NCBI GenBank assembly: GCA_009663185.1
Contig: VJZX01000025.1
Span: forward strand, 1 to 45,346
From: Isoptericola halalbus
GTDB taxonomy: Bacteria; Actinomycetota; Actinomycetes; Actinomycetales; Cellulomonadaceae
Reading direction: 5' to 3'
Length of the DNA stretch: 45,346 nucleotides
Positions 1-9,584 of the stretch are shown here, in pieces; within the stretch, counting starts at the first letter, position 1; each line of letters starts with the position of its first letter. A program made the position numbers and the translations under genes. The notes beneath the pieces were generated by a model that saw only the letters and a list, made by a program, of their open reading frames with translations, had not been told where the DNA came from and made no database searches.

Positions 1-613
1 CGCGCGGCTCACCGCGGCCGAGGCCGCGCTCGACAACGCGCTCGCGCCGGCGCGGCAGAAGGCCGAGACCGACGCTCGCGCGGCGGCCCTGCTGCGCGAC
101 ACGCTCGCCCGCGTCGACGCGCAGGTCCGCGCGACCGAGGACTTCATCGCGACCCGCCGTGGCGCCGTCGGGCCCCAGGCACGCACCCGCCTCGCCGAGG
201 CCGCGCGGCTCGCCGCCGAGGCTCGCGCCCTGCAGACCCAGGACCCGACGGCGGCGCTCGCGCGTGCGCAGAAGGCCGAGCAGTATGCGACGCAGGCCGC
301 GCACATCGCCCAGCAGGACACGTCCGGATGGGGGATGCAGCAGCAGGGCGGCGCGGGCGGCAACATCGGCGGGATGGTGCTCGGCGGCATCCTGCTCGAC
401 TCGATCCTGCGCTCCGGTGGCGGCGGCTACCGCTCCCCCGGCGGGTTCGGCGGCTCGGGAGGGTTCGGCGGCTCGGGAGGGTTCGGCGGCGGCTCACGCC
501 GCTCGGGCGGCGGGCTCGGCGGCGGCTTCGGCGGCGGCGGATTCGGCAGCGGCCGGGGTGGCGGGTTCTCCGGCGGCCGCGGCGGTGGGCGCTCGCGCGG
601 GGGACGCTTCTAG
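1..613 (+). CDS. TPM-domain (YgcG/TPM-phosphatase-like) membrane protein, C-terminal part
   Basis: The gene is cut by the left edge; the reading frame is open from base 2 to the TAG at 611-613. The visible part is an Ala/Arg/Glu-rich helical stretch that looks like coiled coil. A short hydrophobic segment follows (GGMVLGGILLDSIL), then a long Gly-rich tail with repeated GGFGGSG units that ends in GGRSRGGRF. This arrangement is typical of actinobacterial TPM-domain proteins encoded just upstream of PspA, but the TPM domain itself would lie outside the window, so the name rests on the tail and the neighbour. The 18-bp tandem repeat coding the tail (443-489) suggests its length can vary. The next gene starts 87 bp downstream on the same strand. 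Confidence 0.7.
   Translation, partial: ARLTAAEAALDNALAPARQKAETDARAAALLRDTLARVDAQVRATEDFIATRRGAVGPQARTRLAEAARLAAEARALQTQDPTAALARAQKAEQYATQAAHIAQQDTSGWGMQQQGGAGGNIGGMVLGGILLDSILRSGGGGYRSPGGFGGSGGFGGSGGFGGGSRRSGGGLGGGFGGGGFGSGRGGGFSGGRGGGRSRGGRF
443..489 (+). repeat. 18-bp tandem repeat in Gly-rich tail
   Basis: The unit GGGTTCGGCGGCTCGGGA is present at 443-460 and 461-478, with an 11-bp partial third copy at 479-489. It encodes the repeated Gly-Phe-Gly-Gly-Ser-Gly motif of the TPM protein tail and is in frame. Confidence 0.85.
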
Positions 614-700
614 GGGGCGCTGGAACCATTCGGCCGGCGCGCTCGTCGGACCATCGACAGACTCACGACGGAACGACCGCAGGTGACGGAAGGCGAGAAC

Positions 701-1462
701 ATGACCCAGAAGCAGAGCATCCTCGGCCGCATCAGCCAGCTCGCGCGGGCGAACATCAACGCCCTGGTCGACCGGGCCGAAGACCCGCAGAAGATGCTCG
801 ACCAGCTCGTGCGCGACTACACGAACAACATCGCCGAGGCCGAGCAGGCCATCGCACAGACCATCGGCAACCTGCGTCTGGCCGAGCAGGACTACAACGA
901 GGACGTCGCCGCCGTCCAGGAGTGGGGGTCCAAGGCCCTCGCCGCGTCACGCAAGGCCGACGAGTACCGCCGCGCGGGCGACTCCCCCAACGCCGACAAG
1001 TTCGACAACCTCGCCAAGGTGGCGCTGCGCAAGCAGCTCGACGCCGAGACCGAGGTCAAGCAGGCGCAGCCCATGATCGAGCAGCAGCGTCAGACGGCCG
1101 AGAAGCTCAAGGCCGGCCTGGCCGCGATGAAGGACAAGCTGGGCGAGCTCAAGACCCGGCGCGACCAGCTCGTCGCGCGTCAGAAGGCGGCGGAGGCGCA
1201 GCAGACGGTCCAGGGCGCGATCAGCTCGATCAACGTGCTCGACCCGACGAGCGAGCTGTCGCGCTTCGAGGACGCCGTGCGCCGCGAGGAGGCCATGGCG
1301 ATGGGCCAGGCGGAGATCGCCGCCTCGTCGCTCGAGTCGCAGTTCGCGGAGCTCGAGTCGCACGACAAGGACATCGAGCTCGAGGCCCGGCTCGCCGCGC
1401 TCAAGTCGGGCAGCGCACCGGCGCCGCAGATCAGCCCGATGCCGGTGAGCGACGAGGCCTGA
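701..1462 (+). CDS. pspA: PspA/IM30 family membrane-stress protein
   Basis: This 253-aa protein is almost entirely long amphipathic helices rich in Glu, Lys, Gln and Ala. It opens with the PspA-type sequence SILGRISQLARANINALVDRAEDP and continues with a VRDYTNNIAEAEQAIA helix. Members of the family (PspA, Vipp1) form oligomeric scaffolds on the inner face of the membrane and counter membrane damage. I chose ATG 701 over GTG 683 because GGAAGGCGA lies 5-7 nt before it, while the GTG has no ribosome site. The gene follows the TPM protein and probably shares its transcript. It runs into a 20-bp-pitch repeat array directly after its stop codon. No PspF- or ClgR-type regulator is present in the window. 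Confidence 0.93.
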   Translation: MTQKQSILGRISQLARANINALVDRAEDPQKMLDQLVRDYTNNIAEAEQAIAQTIGNLRLAEQDYNEDVAAVQEWGSKALAASRKADEYRRAGDSPNADKFDNLAKVALRKQLDAETEVKQAQPMIEQQRQTAEKLKAGLAAMKDKLGELKTRRDQLVARQKAAEAQQTVQGAISSINVLDPTSELSRFEDAVRREEAMAMGQAEIAASSLESQFAELESHDKDIELEARLAALKSGSAPAPQISPMPVSDEA

Positions 1463-1571
1463 CGCCGAGGTAGAAGAACGCCCGCCGAGGTAGAACGACA
1501 TCCGGCGAGATAGAAGGGATTCGGCCGAGAATCGGTTCTACCTCGGCGAGTGCGGTTCTACCTCGGCGTCA
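1460..1571. repeat. 20-bp-pitch GCCGAGGTAGAAC array, facing copies (array A)
   Basis: Forward cores begin at 1464, 1484, 1504 and (degenerate) 1524. Inverted cores lie at 1535-1547 and 1555-1567. Every step within a set is exactly 20 bp. The outer 16 bp, TGACGCCGAGGTAGAA (1460-1475), is a perfect inverted repeat of 1556-1571, and each arm includes the stop codon of one of the two convergent genes. TAG occurs in all three plus frames, at 1471, 1491 and 1511. The block can fold into a long hairpin and probably ends transcription from both sides. Confidence 0.9.
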
Positions 1572-2348
1572 GCCGACGAGCGCGAGGTCCGCGCCGGCCT
1601 GCGCGCGCACGTGCGTCAGGAACGCGTCCGCGAGCAGTGCGCACGTCGCGTCGAGCTCCGCGGAGTGCTCGTTGACGGCATCGGACACCTCCGACGTCGT
1701 CACGTCGGTGTGGCTCAGTGCCCACCGCACCGCGAGCGACGGGCTCGCCTCGGGGTGGAACTGCACGCCCAGCGCGGAGCCGAGGCGGAACGCCTGGTAC
1801 GGATACATGTCGGACCAGGCCAGCCACTCGGCGCCCTCGGGGAGGTCGACGACGGCGTCGGCGTGCATGCTCACGGCCAGCGTCGCACCGCGCCGCGTCC
1901 CACCGTCGCCCCCGCTCGGCTGACCGGCTGCACGGACCACGGGGCCGAGCACCGGGTCGTCGGCAGCGCTCCCACGCCAATGGATACGCACGACGCCGGC
2001 CTCGCGTCCCGGGGGGGCTCCGACCTCGACACGGCCGCCGCCGGCCACCGCGAGAAGCTGGGCACCCAGGCAGATGCCGAGGGTGGGGAGGTCAGCGGCG
2101 ACCGCCTCGGCGAGCAGCGAGCGCACGGCGGGCAGCCACGGCGCGACGTCGTCGGAGTAGGCCGACATCTGACCGCCCAGCACGACGAGCCCGTCGCCGC
2201 ACTCGGAGAGCGCGGGCACAGGGTCGCCGTCGAACAGCCGCACGAGCCGCACGTCGCCGAGTCGCCGCGCGAGCCGGTCGAGCGGGACGTCCGAGGAGTG
2301 CTGCAGCACGGTCACACGGGGCTGCACACTGAGATCGTCGTTCTCCAC
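1569..2348 (-). CDS. Class I glutamine amidotransferase domain protein
   Basis: This is a stand-alone triad-type amidotransferase of 260 aa. The nucleophile elbow is GICLGAQ with Cys93, and the His/Glu pair lies in GVQFHPE (His198, Glu200). These are the catalytic residues of GMP-synthase-like and anthranilate-synthase-like glutaminases, which release ammonia from glutamine. The substrate is unknown because no partner synthase is nearby. I chose GTG 2348 because TACTGT (2357-2362) sits 8 nt before it as a leaderless -10 box. An upstream in-frame ATG at 2387 would add 13 residues, but the -10 box would then lie inside the coding region. The gene is convergent with pspA. Confidence 0.88.
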   Translation of the reverse strand: MENDDLSVQPRVTVLQHSSDVPLDRLARRLGDVRLVRLFDGDPVPALSECGDGLVVLGGQMSAYSDDVAPWLPAVRSLLAEAVAADLPTLGICLGAQLLAVAGGGRVEVGAPPGREAGVVRIHWRGSAADDPVLGPVVRAAGQPSGGDGGTRRGATLAVSMHADAVVDLPEGAEWLAWSDMYPYQAFRLGSALGVQFHPEASPSLAVRWALSHTDVTTSEVSDAVNEHSAELDATCALLADAFLTHVRAQAGADLALVG

Positions 2349-2356
2349 GGGGCCTG

Positions 2357-2362
2357 ACAGTA
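2357..2362 (-). promoter_or_regulatory. -10 box of leaderless amidotransferase gene
   Basis: TACTGT on the minus strand lies 8 nt before GTG 2348. It fits the TANNNT pattern seen before many genes here. Confidence 0.55.
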
Positions 2363-2431
2363 GCGACTCGTCCGCGGACCGGTCCACATCCGTCCCGAAC
2401 CGTGGGCAGGCCGCCCCGAGTCGCCGCCCGA

Positions 2432-2437
2432 TACGCT
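2432..2437 (+). promoter_or_regulatory. -10 box of leaderless NYN gene
   Basis: TACGCT lies 6 nt before ATG 2444, with no Shine-Dalgarno sequence between. It implies transcription from or next to the start codon. Confidence 0.6.
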
Positions 2438-2443
2438 GTGCCC

Positions 2444-3058
2444 ATGCCCGCAGCCTTCGCCGGCCCGACGTCGGTGTCCGAGCCCGACGTCGTCGGCACG
2501 CCTCGCAAGACGTACCTGCTGGTGGACGGCGAGAACATCGACGCCACCCTCGGCATGAACGTCCTCAACCGGCGGCCGAACCCCGAGGAGCGTCCGCGCT
2601 GGGACCGCATCAGCGCATTCGCCGAGAAAGCGTGGGGCCAGGACGTCGTCCCGCTGTTCTTCCTCAACGCGACGAGCGGCCAGATGCCGATGCCGTTCGT
2701 GCAGGCGCTGCTCGCGATGGGCTACCGCCCGATCCCGCTGGCCGCGTCGGGCACCGAGAAGGTCGTCGACGTCGGTATCCAGCGCACGCTCGACGCGATC
2801 GCCTCGCGCCCGGGCGACGTGCTGCTGGCGAGCCACGACGGCGACTTCCTGCCCCAGATCGAGGCCCTGCTCGACGACGCGAACCGCCGGGTAGGGCTGC
2901 TGGCGTTCCGCGAGTTCGTCAACGCCCAGTTCTCGCAGCTCACCGAGCGCGGGCTCGAGATGTTCGACCTCGAGGGCGACGCCGACGCCTTCACCGCTCC
3001 GCTGCCGCGGGTCCGCATCATCCCGATCGACGAGTTCGACCCGCTGCGCTACCTCTGA
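2444..3058 (+). CDS. NYN domain (PIN-like) putative RNase
   Basis: This 204-aa protein carries the acidic residues of the NYN fold: Asp28 in YLLVDGENID, Asp109 in EKVVDVGI, and Asp132/Asp134 in ASHDGDFLPQI. NYN (LabA/DUF88) proteins are predicted metal-dependent ribonucleases, and the motif order matches. The first 20 residues are a disordered Pro/Ser leader. I chose ATG 2444 over GTG 2402 because TACGCT ends 6 nt before it, which gives a leaderless mRNA. The gene stands alone, divergent from the amidotransferase and convergent with the membrane protein 8 bp downstream. Its RNA target cannot be told from sequence. Confidence 0.85.
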   Translation: MPAAFAGPTSVSEPDVVGTPRKTYLLVDGENIDATLGMNVLNRRPNPEERPRWDRISAFAEKAWGQDVVPLFFLNATSGQMPMPFVQALLAMGYRPIPLAASGTEKVVDVGIQRTLDAIASRPGDVLLASHDGDFLPQIEALLDDANRRVGLLAFREFVNAQFSQLTERGLEMFDLEGDADAFTAPLPRVRIIPIDEFDPLRYL

Positions 3059-3066
3059 CGGGCGCG

Positions 3067-3966
3067 CTACCTCGGGCCGACGCGTCCGGCGAGCCACCCG
3101 AGGACGGCGGCGCCCGCGCCCACCACGGCGACCAGCACCAGCATGCCGGTCAGGTCGGACCCCAGCGGTTCGAGCAGTGCCCGCGCCGCGCGCCGCAGCG
3201 CGGGGTCGGGCCGGCCGGCGAGGGCGTCGCGCAGCGGCACGCTCGCCAGGGCGGCGAGCGCCGCGGTGACCGCGACGGCCAGCCCGAGCTGCGTGAGGGC
3301 GCGGCGTCGCCGGGATGCCAGGCCGAGCGTGAGGACGACCCCGGCCGCTGCGCCGACCAGCAGGACCGGGACGGCCCGGTCCACGCCGTCGACGAAGCGC
3401 TCCACGCCCTGCAGGACGTCGTTCCGCAGGAGCACGACCCGACCGGCGTCCTCCGGGACGAGGAGGTCGGGGAGCAGCCGGCCGATCGCGCCGAGGTCCT
3501 GAGTCACGGTGTCGAGCGCGGCGACGACGGCGGGCCGCATCTCGAGCACGAGCCCGCCGTCCCCGAGAGCGACGCCTGCGTGCTCGTCGCGCTCCCCGCG
3601 TGCCAGCCCGACCGTCGCCGCGTGCGCCCTCGTGACGAGACCGCGCAGCAGTTCGCGTACCGGCTCGGAGTCGACCGCGTCTGCGACGAGTCGGTCGATC
3701 TCGCCCTCGAGGGCCCCCTCCACGCTCGCCGGGAGCTGGTCCACGGCGAGGGCGTCGACGACGGCGGTCGAGACGGGGTCGGCGAGCGGCTGCGTGACGT
3801 CCGGGTGGTCGAGCACGGGCCCGGCGACTGCGACGAACCGGTCGGTGTCGAGGACGGTGCGCTGTGTCCACAGCGCGACGCCCGCGGCGACCACGAGCAG
3901 CGCCGTGACGACCGCGAGCGCACCGGCCCCACGGCGTCGTGCGGGACGCGCCGGCTGCTCCGTCAC
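3067..3966 (-). CDS. Actinobacterial integral membrane protein, unknown function
   Basis: This 299-aa protein is not assigned to a named family. The basic N-terminus (PARPARRRGAG) is followed by a hydrophobic helix near residues 14-34. A roughly 150-residue helical extracytoplasmic region holds the motif TVLDTDRFVAVAGPVLDHPDV. Three further hydrophobic helices lie near 195-215, 225-245 and 272-294. Many actinobacteria encode membrane proteins of this layout without a known role. The gene ends in a diverged copy of the dispersed repeat (3064-3076), which supplies the stop codon. It is transcribed away from the PhoP-like regulator. Confidence 0.72.
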   Translation of the reverse strand: MTEQPARPARRRGAGALAVVTALLVVAAGVALWTQRTVLDTDRFVAVAGPVLDHPDVTQPLADPVSTAVVDALAVDQLPASVEGALEGEIDRLVADAVDSEPVRELLRGLVTRAHAATVGLARGERDEHAGVALGDGGLVLEMRPAVVAALDTVTQDLGAIGRLLPDLLVPEDAGRVVLLRNDVLQGVERFVDGVDRAVPVLLVGAAAGVVLTLGLASRRRRALTQLGLAVAVTAALAALASVPLRDALAGRPDPALRRAARALLEPLGSDLTGMLVLVAVVGAGAAVLGWLAGRVGPR

Positions 3967-4104
3967 GGTGGTGCTCTCCCTCCTGCGACGACCTCGAGTC
4001 TACGGACGGGCCGCCGCGCGGGGACTCCGGTGCCGGCGTCGTGGCATCGCGGCGTCCCCGCGGATATTCAGGAAGCACCCAGACTTCGGGAGCACACTGA
4101 TGCC

Positions 4105-4854
4105 ATGTCCGCCACCCCCGCCGCACCCGAGGCCCGCCTCGTCGTCGTGGACGACGAGCCGAACATCCGCGAGCTGCTGTCCACCTCCCTGCGCTTCGCG
4201 GGCTTCGAGGTGCACGCGGCCGCCGACGGCGCGGGCGCGCTCCAGCTCGTGCGCGATCTCGAGCCCGACCTCGTGGTGCTCGACGTCATGCTGCCGGACA
4301 TGGACGGCTTCACCGTCACGCGCCGCATGCGCTCGACGGGCCGGCACACGCCAGTGCTGTTCCTCACGGCGCGCGACGACACCCAGGACAAGATCCAGGG
4401 TCTGACCGTGGGCGGCGACGACTACGTCACCAAGCCCTTCAGCCTCGAGGAGGTCGTGGCCCGGATCCGCGCCGTCCTGCGCCGCACCAACGCGGCCCAG
4501 CCCGAGGAGGACGCGGTGCTGCGCGTCGGCGACCTCGAGCTCGACGAGGACTCGCACGAGGTGCGCCGCGCGGGCATCGAGGTGGACCTGTCCCCCACCG
4601 AGTTCAAGCTCCTGCGCTACCTGATGCTCAACGCCGGGCGGGTGCTGTCCAAGGCGCAGATCCTCGACCACGTGTGGCAGTACGACTGGGGCGGCGACGC
4701 CAACATCGTCGAGTCGTACATCTCCTACCTGCGGCGCAAGATCGACCACCTCACCGTGCCCGGGCCCGACGGCAGGGACGTCGAGCTGCCCGCCCTGATC
4801 CACACAAAGCGGGGTGTCGGCTACCTCTTGCGAGCCCCGCAGGCCCCGCGATGA
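4105..4854 (+). CDS. phoP: OmpR/PhoB-family response regulator, PhoP-like
   Basis: The 249-aa protein has a receiver domain at 11-125, with acidic residues Asp16/Asp17, phosphoacceptor Asp60 in VVLDVMLP and Lys110 in DDYVTKPF. The winged-helix DNA-binding domain lies near 145-245. The stretches ARDDTQDKIQGLTVGGDDYVT and NIVESYISYLRRKID closely resemble mycobacterial PhoP from memory, so the symbol marks similarity, not proven orthology. ATG 4105 is the only start that gives a normal-length receiver; the open frame continues far upstream but has no regulator character there. The stop codon overlaps the kinase ATG by 4 bp (ATGA), so the two genes are translationally coupled. Confidence 0.9.
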   Translation: MSATPAAPEARLVVVDDEPNIRELLSTSLRFAGFEVHAAADGAGALQLVRDLEPDLVVLDVMLPDMDGFTVTRRMRSTGRHTPVLFLTARDDTQDKIQGLTVGGDDYVTKPFSLEEVVARIRAVLRRTNAAQPEEDAVLRVGDLELDEDSHEVRRAGIEVDLSPTEFKLLRYLMLNAGRVLSKAQILDHVWQYDWGGDANIVESYISYLRRKIDHLTVPGPDGRDVELPALIHTKRGVGYLLRAPQAPR

Positions 4855-6434
4855 CCTCCGCGACCGCGGTGCCGCCGTCGGGCACCAGCGGCCCGAGCGC
4901 ACCCGACGCCAAGGACGGCACGACGACGGCACCCGGCCCGGCCGGCGACGGCGGGCGCCGCTGGGACTGGTTCGAGCGCGTACCGCTGCGGGCGCGTCTC
5001 GTCGCGATCATCGTGCTGCTGCTCGCGCTCGGGCTCATCATCGCCGCGCTCGCGACGCACACCGTGGTGTCGCGCTACCTGGTGACCGAGCTCGACCAGC
5101 AGCTCAAGCAGTCCGCCGGCGGGGTTCGCGAGCTCGTCCGCCCGGAACAGTCCGGACCGCACATCCCCAGCGAGTACGTCGTCATCCTTCGCGACGCGGA
5201 CGGCGCGACCTACGAACCGATCGGGTGGAGCCAGACGCTCGACACGTACGGCGAGCCCGCGATACCGGACGAGCCCGTGCAGACCGCCAACAACCGAGGC
5301 CTCCATCCGTTCACCGTGCAGTCGACGGGCGGCGAGGTCTCGACGCCGTGGCGCGTGGTGTCCGCTCCTGTCATCCTCAACACCGGCGACGGCCCTCAGG
5401 CGGGCACCGCGTACATCGCGCTACCGCTGGCCGGCGTCGACGAGACCGTCCAGCTGCTCACCCGGTCACTCCTCGCCTCCGGTGTCGGCATCGTGGTCCT
5501 CGGCGGGCTCGCCGCGTACCTCCTGGTTCACCAGTCGCTGCGGCCGCTGCGCAAGATCGAGTCGACCGCAGCGGCGATCGCGGCCGGGGACCTGTCGCAG
5601 CGCATCCCGCCGCAGCCGGAGTCGACCGAGGTGGGCTCGCTCTCGCACTCGCTCAACACGATGCTCGCGCAGATCGAGCGGGCGTTCGCCGTGCAGGAGG
5701 CGTCCGAGGTGCGCATGCGGCGGTTCGTGTCGGACGCGAGCCACGAGCTGCGCACGCCGTTGGCCACCATCAAGGGCTATGGCGAGCTGTACCGCATGGG
5801 CGCGCTCGACACCTCGGACAAGGTCGACGACACGATGGGGCGCATCGAGGACTCCGCGCGGCGCATGGGCGCGCTCGTCAACGACCTGCTCGTCCTCGCC
5901 CGGCTCGACGAGAGCCGGCCCATGAACCGCGAGTCCGTCAGCCTCGTCGCGATCGCCCGCGACGCCGCACAGGACCTGCACGCACTCGACCCGACGCGGA
6001 CGGTGTCGGTGACCGGGCTCCGCCCGGGTGACGCCCTGCCGCCGGACCTCACGGTGACAGGTGACGGCGACCGGCTGCGCCAGGTGCTCACGAACCTCGT
6101 GGGCAACGTCGCGCGGCACACGCCCGCGGGCTCGCCCGCGGAGATCGCCCTGGGCACGACGCCGGACGGGCAGACGCTGGTCGAGGTGCGCGACCACGGG
6201 CACGGCGTGAACGACGACCAGGCGGGCAAGATCTTCGAGCGGTTCTACCGGGCGGACTCATCGCGCAACCGCGAGTCCGGCGGCTCCGGCCTGGGGCTCG
6301 CGATCGTCGCGGCGATCGTCGGGGCGCACCAGGGGCACGTCGACGTCGCCGAGACGCCGGGCGGCGGCCTGACGGTGCGGGTTCTCCTCCCGGCCGGACC
6401 CCGCTACGATGCGGCGTCGTCCTCTTCGCGATAA
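4851..6434 (+). CDS. PhoR-like sensor histidine kinase
   Basis: This 527-aa membrane kinase is the partner of the preceding regulator. A disordered Pro/Thr/Gly N-terminus comes first, then a transmembrane helix near 50-72. An extracytoplasmic sensor of about 135 residues follows, then a second helix near 207-227. HAMP lies near 228-280. The phosphorylated His298 is in FVSDASHELRTP. The ATP-binding domain has N-box LTNLVGNVARHTP and GSGLGLAIV. The signal is unknown. In mycobacteria the PhoPR pair responds to acid or redox stress rather than phosphate, and SenX3-RegX3 handles phosphate; both systems are present here. Confidence 0.9.
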   Translation: MTSATAVPPSGTSGPSAPDAKDGTTTAPGPAGDGGRRWDWFERVPLRARLVAIIVLLLALGLIIAALATHTVVSRYLVTELDQQLKQSAGGVRELVRPEQSGPHIPSEYVVILRDADGATYEPIGWSQTLDTYGEPAIPDEPVQTANNRGLHPFTVQSTGGEVSTPWRVVSAPVILNTGDGPQAGTAYIALPLAGVDETVQLLTRSLLASGVGIVVLGGLAAYLLVHQSLRPLRKIESTAAAIAAGDLSQRIPPQPESTEVGSLSHSLNTMLAQIERAFAVQEASEVRMRRFVSDASHELRTPLATIKGYGELYRMGALDTSDKVDDTMGRIEDSARRMGALVNDLLVLARLDESRPMNRESVSLVAIARDAAQDLHALDPTRTVSVTGLRPGDALPPDLTVTGDGDRLRQVLTNLVGNVARHTPAGSPAEIALGTTPDGQTLVEVRDHGHGVNDDQAGKIFERFYRADSSRNRESGGSGLGLAIVAAIVGAHQGHVDVAETPGGGLTVRVLLPAGPRYDAASSSSR

Positions 6435-6528
6435 CGGTCCGGTGAACGAGCCCACGAGTGTGGGAGCGCGGTCGTAGTCTGACAAGAAGAAGACAGTCCG
6501 AGACAACCGACCGAAGGTCTTGATAGCG

Positions 6529-7257
6529 ATGGGCGTCATGAGCGCCGCCGCGCCGCAGTGGTTCCTCTCAGCATTCGTCCGGTCCTGCCAGGGGGCGGGA
6601 GCGACCGCCAGTGAGGAGGAGATCCGAGCGGTCGGGGAAGAGCTCATCGAGCGCTGGTCCGCCCCGGACCGCCACTTCCACGACCTGCGTCACCTGGCCG
6701 CCGTACTGCACCGCGTGGACGAGCTGGCCGAGGAGACCCACGAACCCGAGCTCGTGCGACTCGCCGCCTGGTACCACGGCGCGGTGTTCGACGCCGACCG
6801 CAAGGTCGCGTACGAGACGCGCGGCGGGGAGCAGACGACCCTCAGCGCCGAGCTCGCACGCAAGCAGCTCACGGACATGGGCATCACCGCCGAGGCGGCC
6901 GACCGCGTGGGGCACCTCGTGGACACCCTCGCGCGGCACAAGCCCGACCCGGGCGACTTCGACTCGGCCGTGCTCAACGACGCGGACCTCGCGATGCTCG
7001 CCGGGGAGCCGCAGCGGTACAAGCAGTACGTGGCGGACGTGCGCGCCGAGTACTCGCACATCCCGCTGGGCGACTATCTCGACGCGCGTATCAAGGTGCT
7101 GACCAAGCTGCTGCAGCGGCCCCAGCTCTACGCGAGCCCGCTCGGCGCGGCGTGGGAGGAGCCGGCGCGGCAGAACGTCGACGCGGAGCTGCACAGGCTG
7201 CTCAAGGAGAAGCGCAAGCTCGAGGCGCAGGCGCCCGCGGGTCCGTCGCCGAGGTAG
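6529..7257 (+). CDS. HD-domain metal-dependent phosphohydrolase-like protein
   Basis: This 242-aa protein has the predicted HD-superfamily pattern: HFHDLRH near residues 49-55, AAWYHGAVFD with His83, and LNDADLAML. Related proteins are annotated as metal-dependent HD phosphohydrolases of unknown substrate. I preferred ATG 6529 (GAAGG about 11 nt upstream) to TTG 6520 and ATG 6538, but the exact start is not certain. A TAGTCT -10-like box near 6475 suggests its own promoter. The stop codon TAG lies inside a diverged copy of the dispersed GCCGAGGTAG repeat (7248-7260). Confidence 0.82.
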   Translation: MGVMSAAAPQWFLSAFVRSCQGAGATASEEEIRAVGEELIERWSAPDRHFHDLRHLAAVLHRVDELAEETHEPELVRLAAWYHGAVFDADRKVAYETRGGEQTTLSAELARKQLTDMGITAEAADRVGHLVDTLARHKPDPGDFDSAVLNDADLAMLAGEPQRYKQYVADVRAEYSHIPLGDYLDARIKVLTKLLQRPQLYASPLGAAWEEPARQNVDAELHRLLKEKRKLEAQAPAGPSPR

Positions 7258-7385
7258 CGCCCCTCCACGTGCCTGCGGCGGGCAAGGTTATCCACAGGCT
7301 CGCCCGTCGCCACCGCACGACGGTGCGAAGTTGCCTACCGTCGTCGTCGGCAGCCCGTCAGGGCCACGACGACGAAGGAGGATAC

Positions 7386-7673
7386 GTGCGGTACGAGGTC
7401 GACAGCGAGCGGGTCGCGCAGGCGAGCGCGGCGGTGAACGGGTCCGTCGGGGCCATCCGGTCGGAGGTCGCCGCCATGATGCGGCACCTGCAGGACCTCC
7501 AGTCCAGCTGGCACGGCAGCGCCGCGACGTCGTTCGCCGGCGTCATGGGCCAGTGGCAGGCGACGCAGACGCAGGTCGAGTCGGCGCTCGACGCCGTGAC
7601 GGCGGCTCTGTCGTCCGCCGCGCGCACGTACGCCGACGCCGAGGCGCAGGCGAGCCGCCTCTTCTCCCACTGA
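7386..7673 (+). CDS. WXG100-family (ESAT-6-like) small secreted protein
   Basis: This 95-aa helical protein has the central Trp-His-Gly turn (residues 42-44 in SSWHGSAATSF) and a C-terminal YADAEAQ helix, the standard layout of WXG100 substrates of type VII (ESX) secretion. GTG 7386 is set by AAGGAGG at 7375-7381. No ESX core gene (EccC ATPase, EccD, mycosin) lies in this window, so it is an orphan copy; the secretion machine would have to be elsewhere. A near-perfect 62-bp palindrome lies 6 bp after the stop. Confidence 0.88.
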   Translation: MRYEVDSERVAQASAAVNGSVGAIRSEVAAMMRHLQDLQSSWHGSAATSFAGVMGQWQATQTQVESALDAVTAALSSAARTYADAEAQASRLFSH

Positions 7674-7679
7674 TCCAGC

Positions 7680-7741
7680 GTTGTGAGGGGGATTTTGGCC
7701 CTGTTCCCAGCTGGGAACAGGGCCAACATCCCCCTCACAAC
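7680..7741. terminator. 62-bp near-perfect palindrome, bidirectional terminator candidate
   Basis: The outer arms GTTGTGAGGGGGAT (7680-7693) and ATCCCCCTCACAAC (7728-7741) and the inner arms at 7696-7710 and 7711-7725 pair with one mismatch in 31 bp and no loop at the centre. It lies between the convergent WXG100 and groEL genes. There is no T-tract, so a termination role is inferred from position. Confidence 0.75.
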
Positions 7742-7753
7742 GTCAGCAGCACG

Positions 7754-7800
7754 ACGGCGACCGGCCTCCCCGGGACGAACCCGAGGCGACCGGCCGCCGT
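7754..7800 (-). terminator. Imperfect hairpin after groEL
   Basis: ACGGCG (7754-7759) pairs with CGCCGT (7795-7800), and CCGG with CCGG, followed by CCTC/GAGG across a small bulge. It starts 26 bp beyond the groEL stop, so it is probably the groEL terminator. Confidence 0.45.
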
Positions 7801-7825
7801 CTGTGTCAGCGCTGAGCGGTGAGGA

Positions 7826-9553
<1,728 letters not shown>

Positions 9554-9584
9554 TCACCTGTCGACCCGATGCTTCACCCTCGCG

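Noticed and set aside
1464-1567. CRISPR-like array from regularly spaced repeats
   Set aside because: The repeat is 13 bp and the gap 7 bp, far shorter than CRISPR repeats and spacers. There are only two to four copies per site, and no cas genes are present.
2632-4104. Very long open frame running into the PhoP-like regulator
   Set aside because: Before ATG 4105 the translation is an Arg/Ala/Pro-rich shadow of the NYN gene and the minus-strand membrane protein. Only the part from 4105 has domain motifs.
7683-7738. Peptides MRGILALFPAGNRA and MRGMLALFPAGNRA on the two strands
   Set aside because: They come from the palindrome itself, which reads almost the same on both strands; there is no ribosome site or coding bias.
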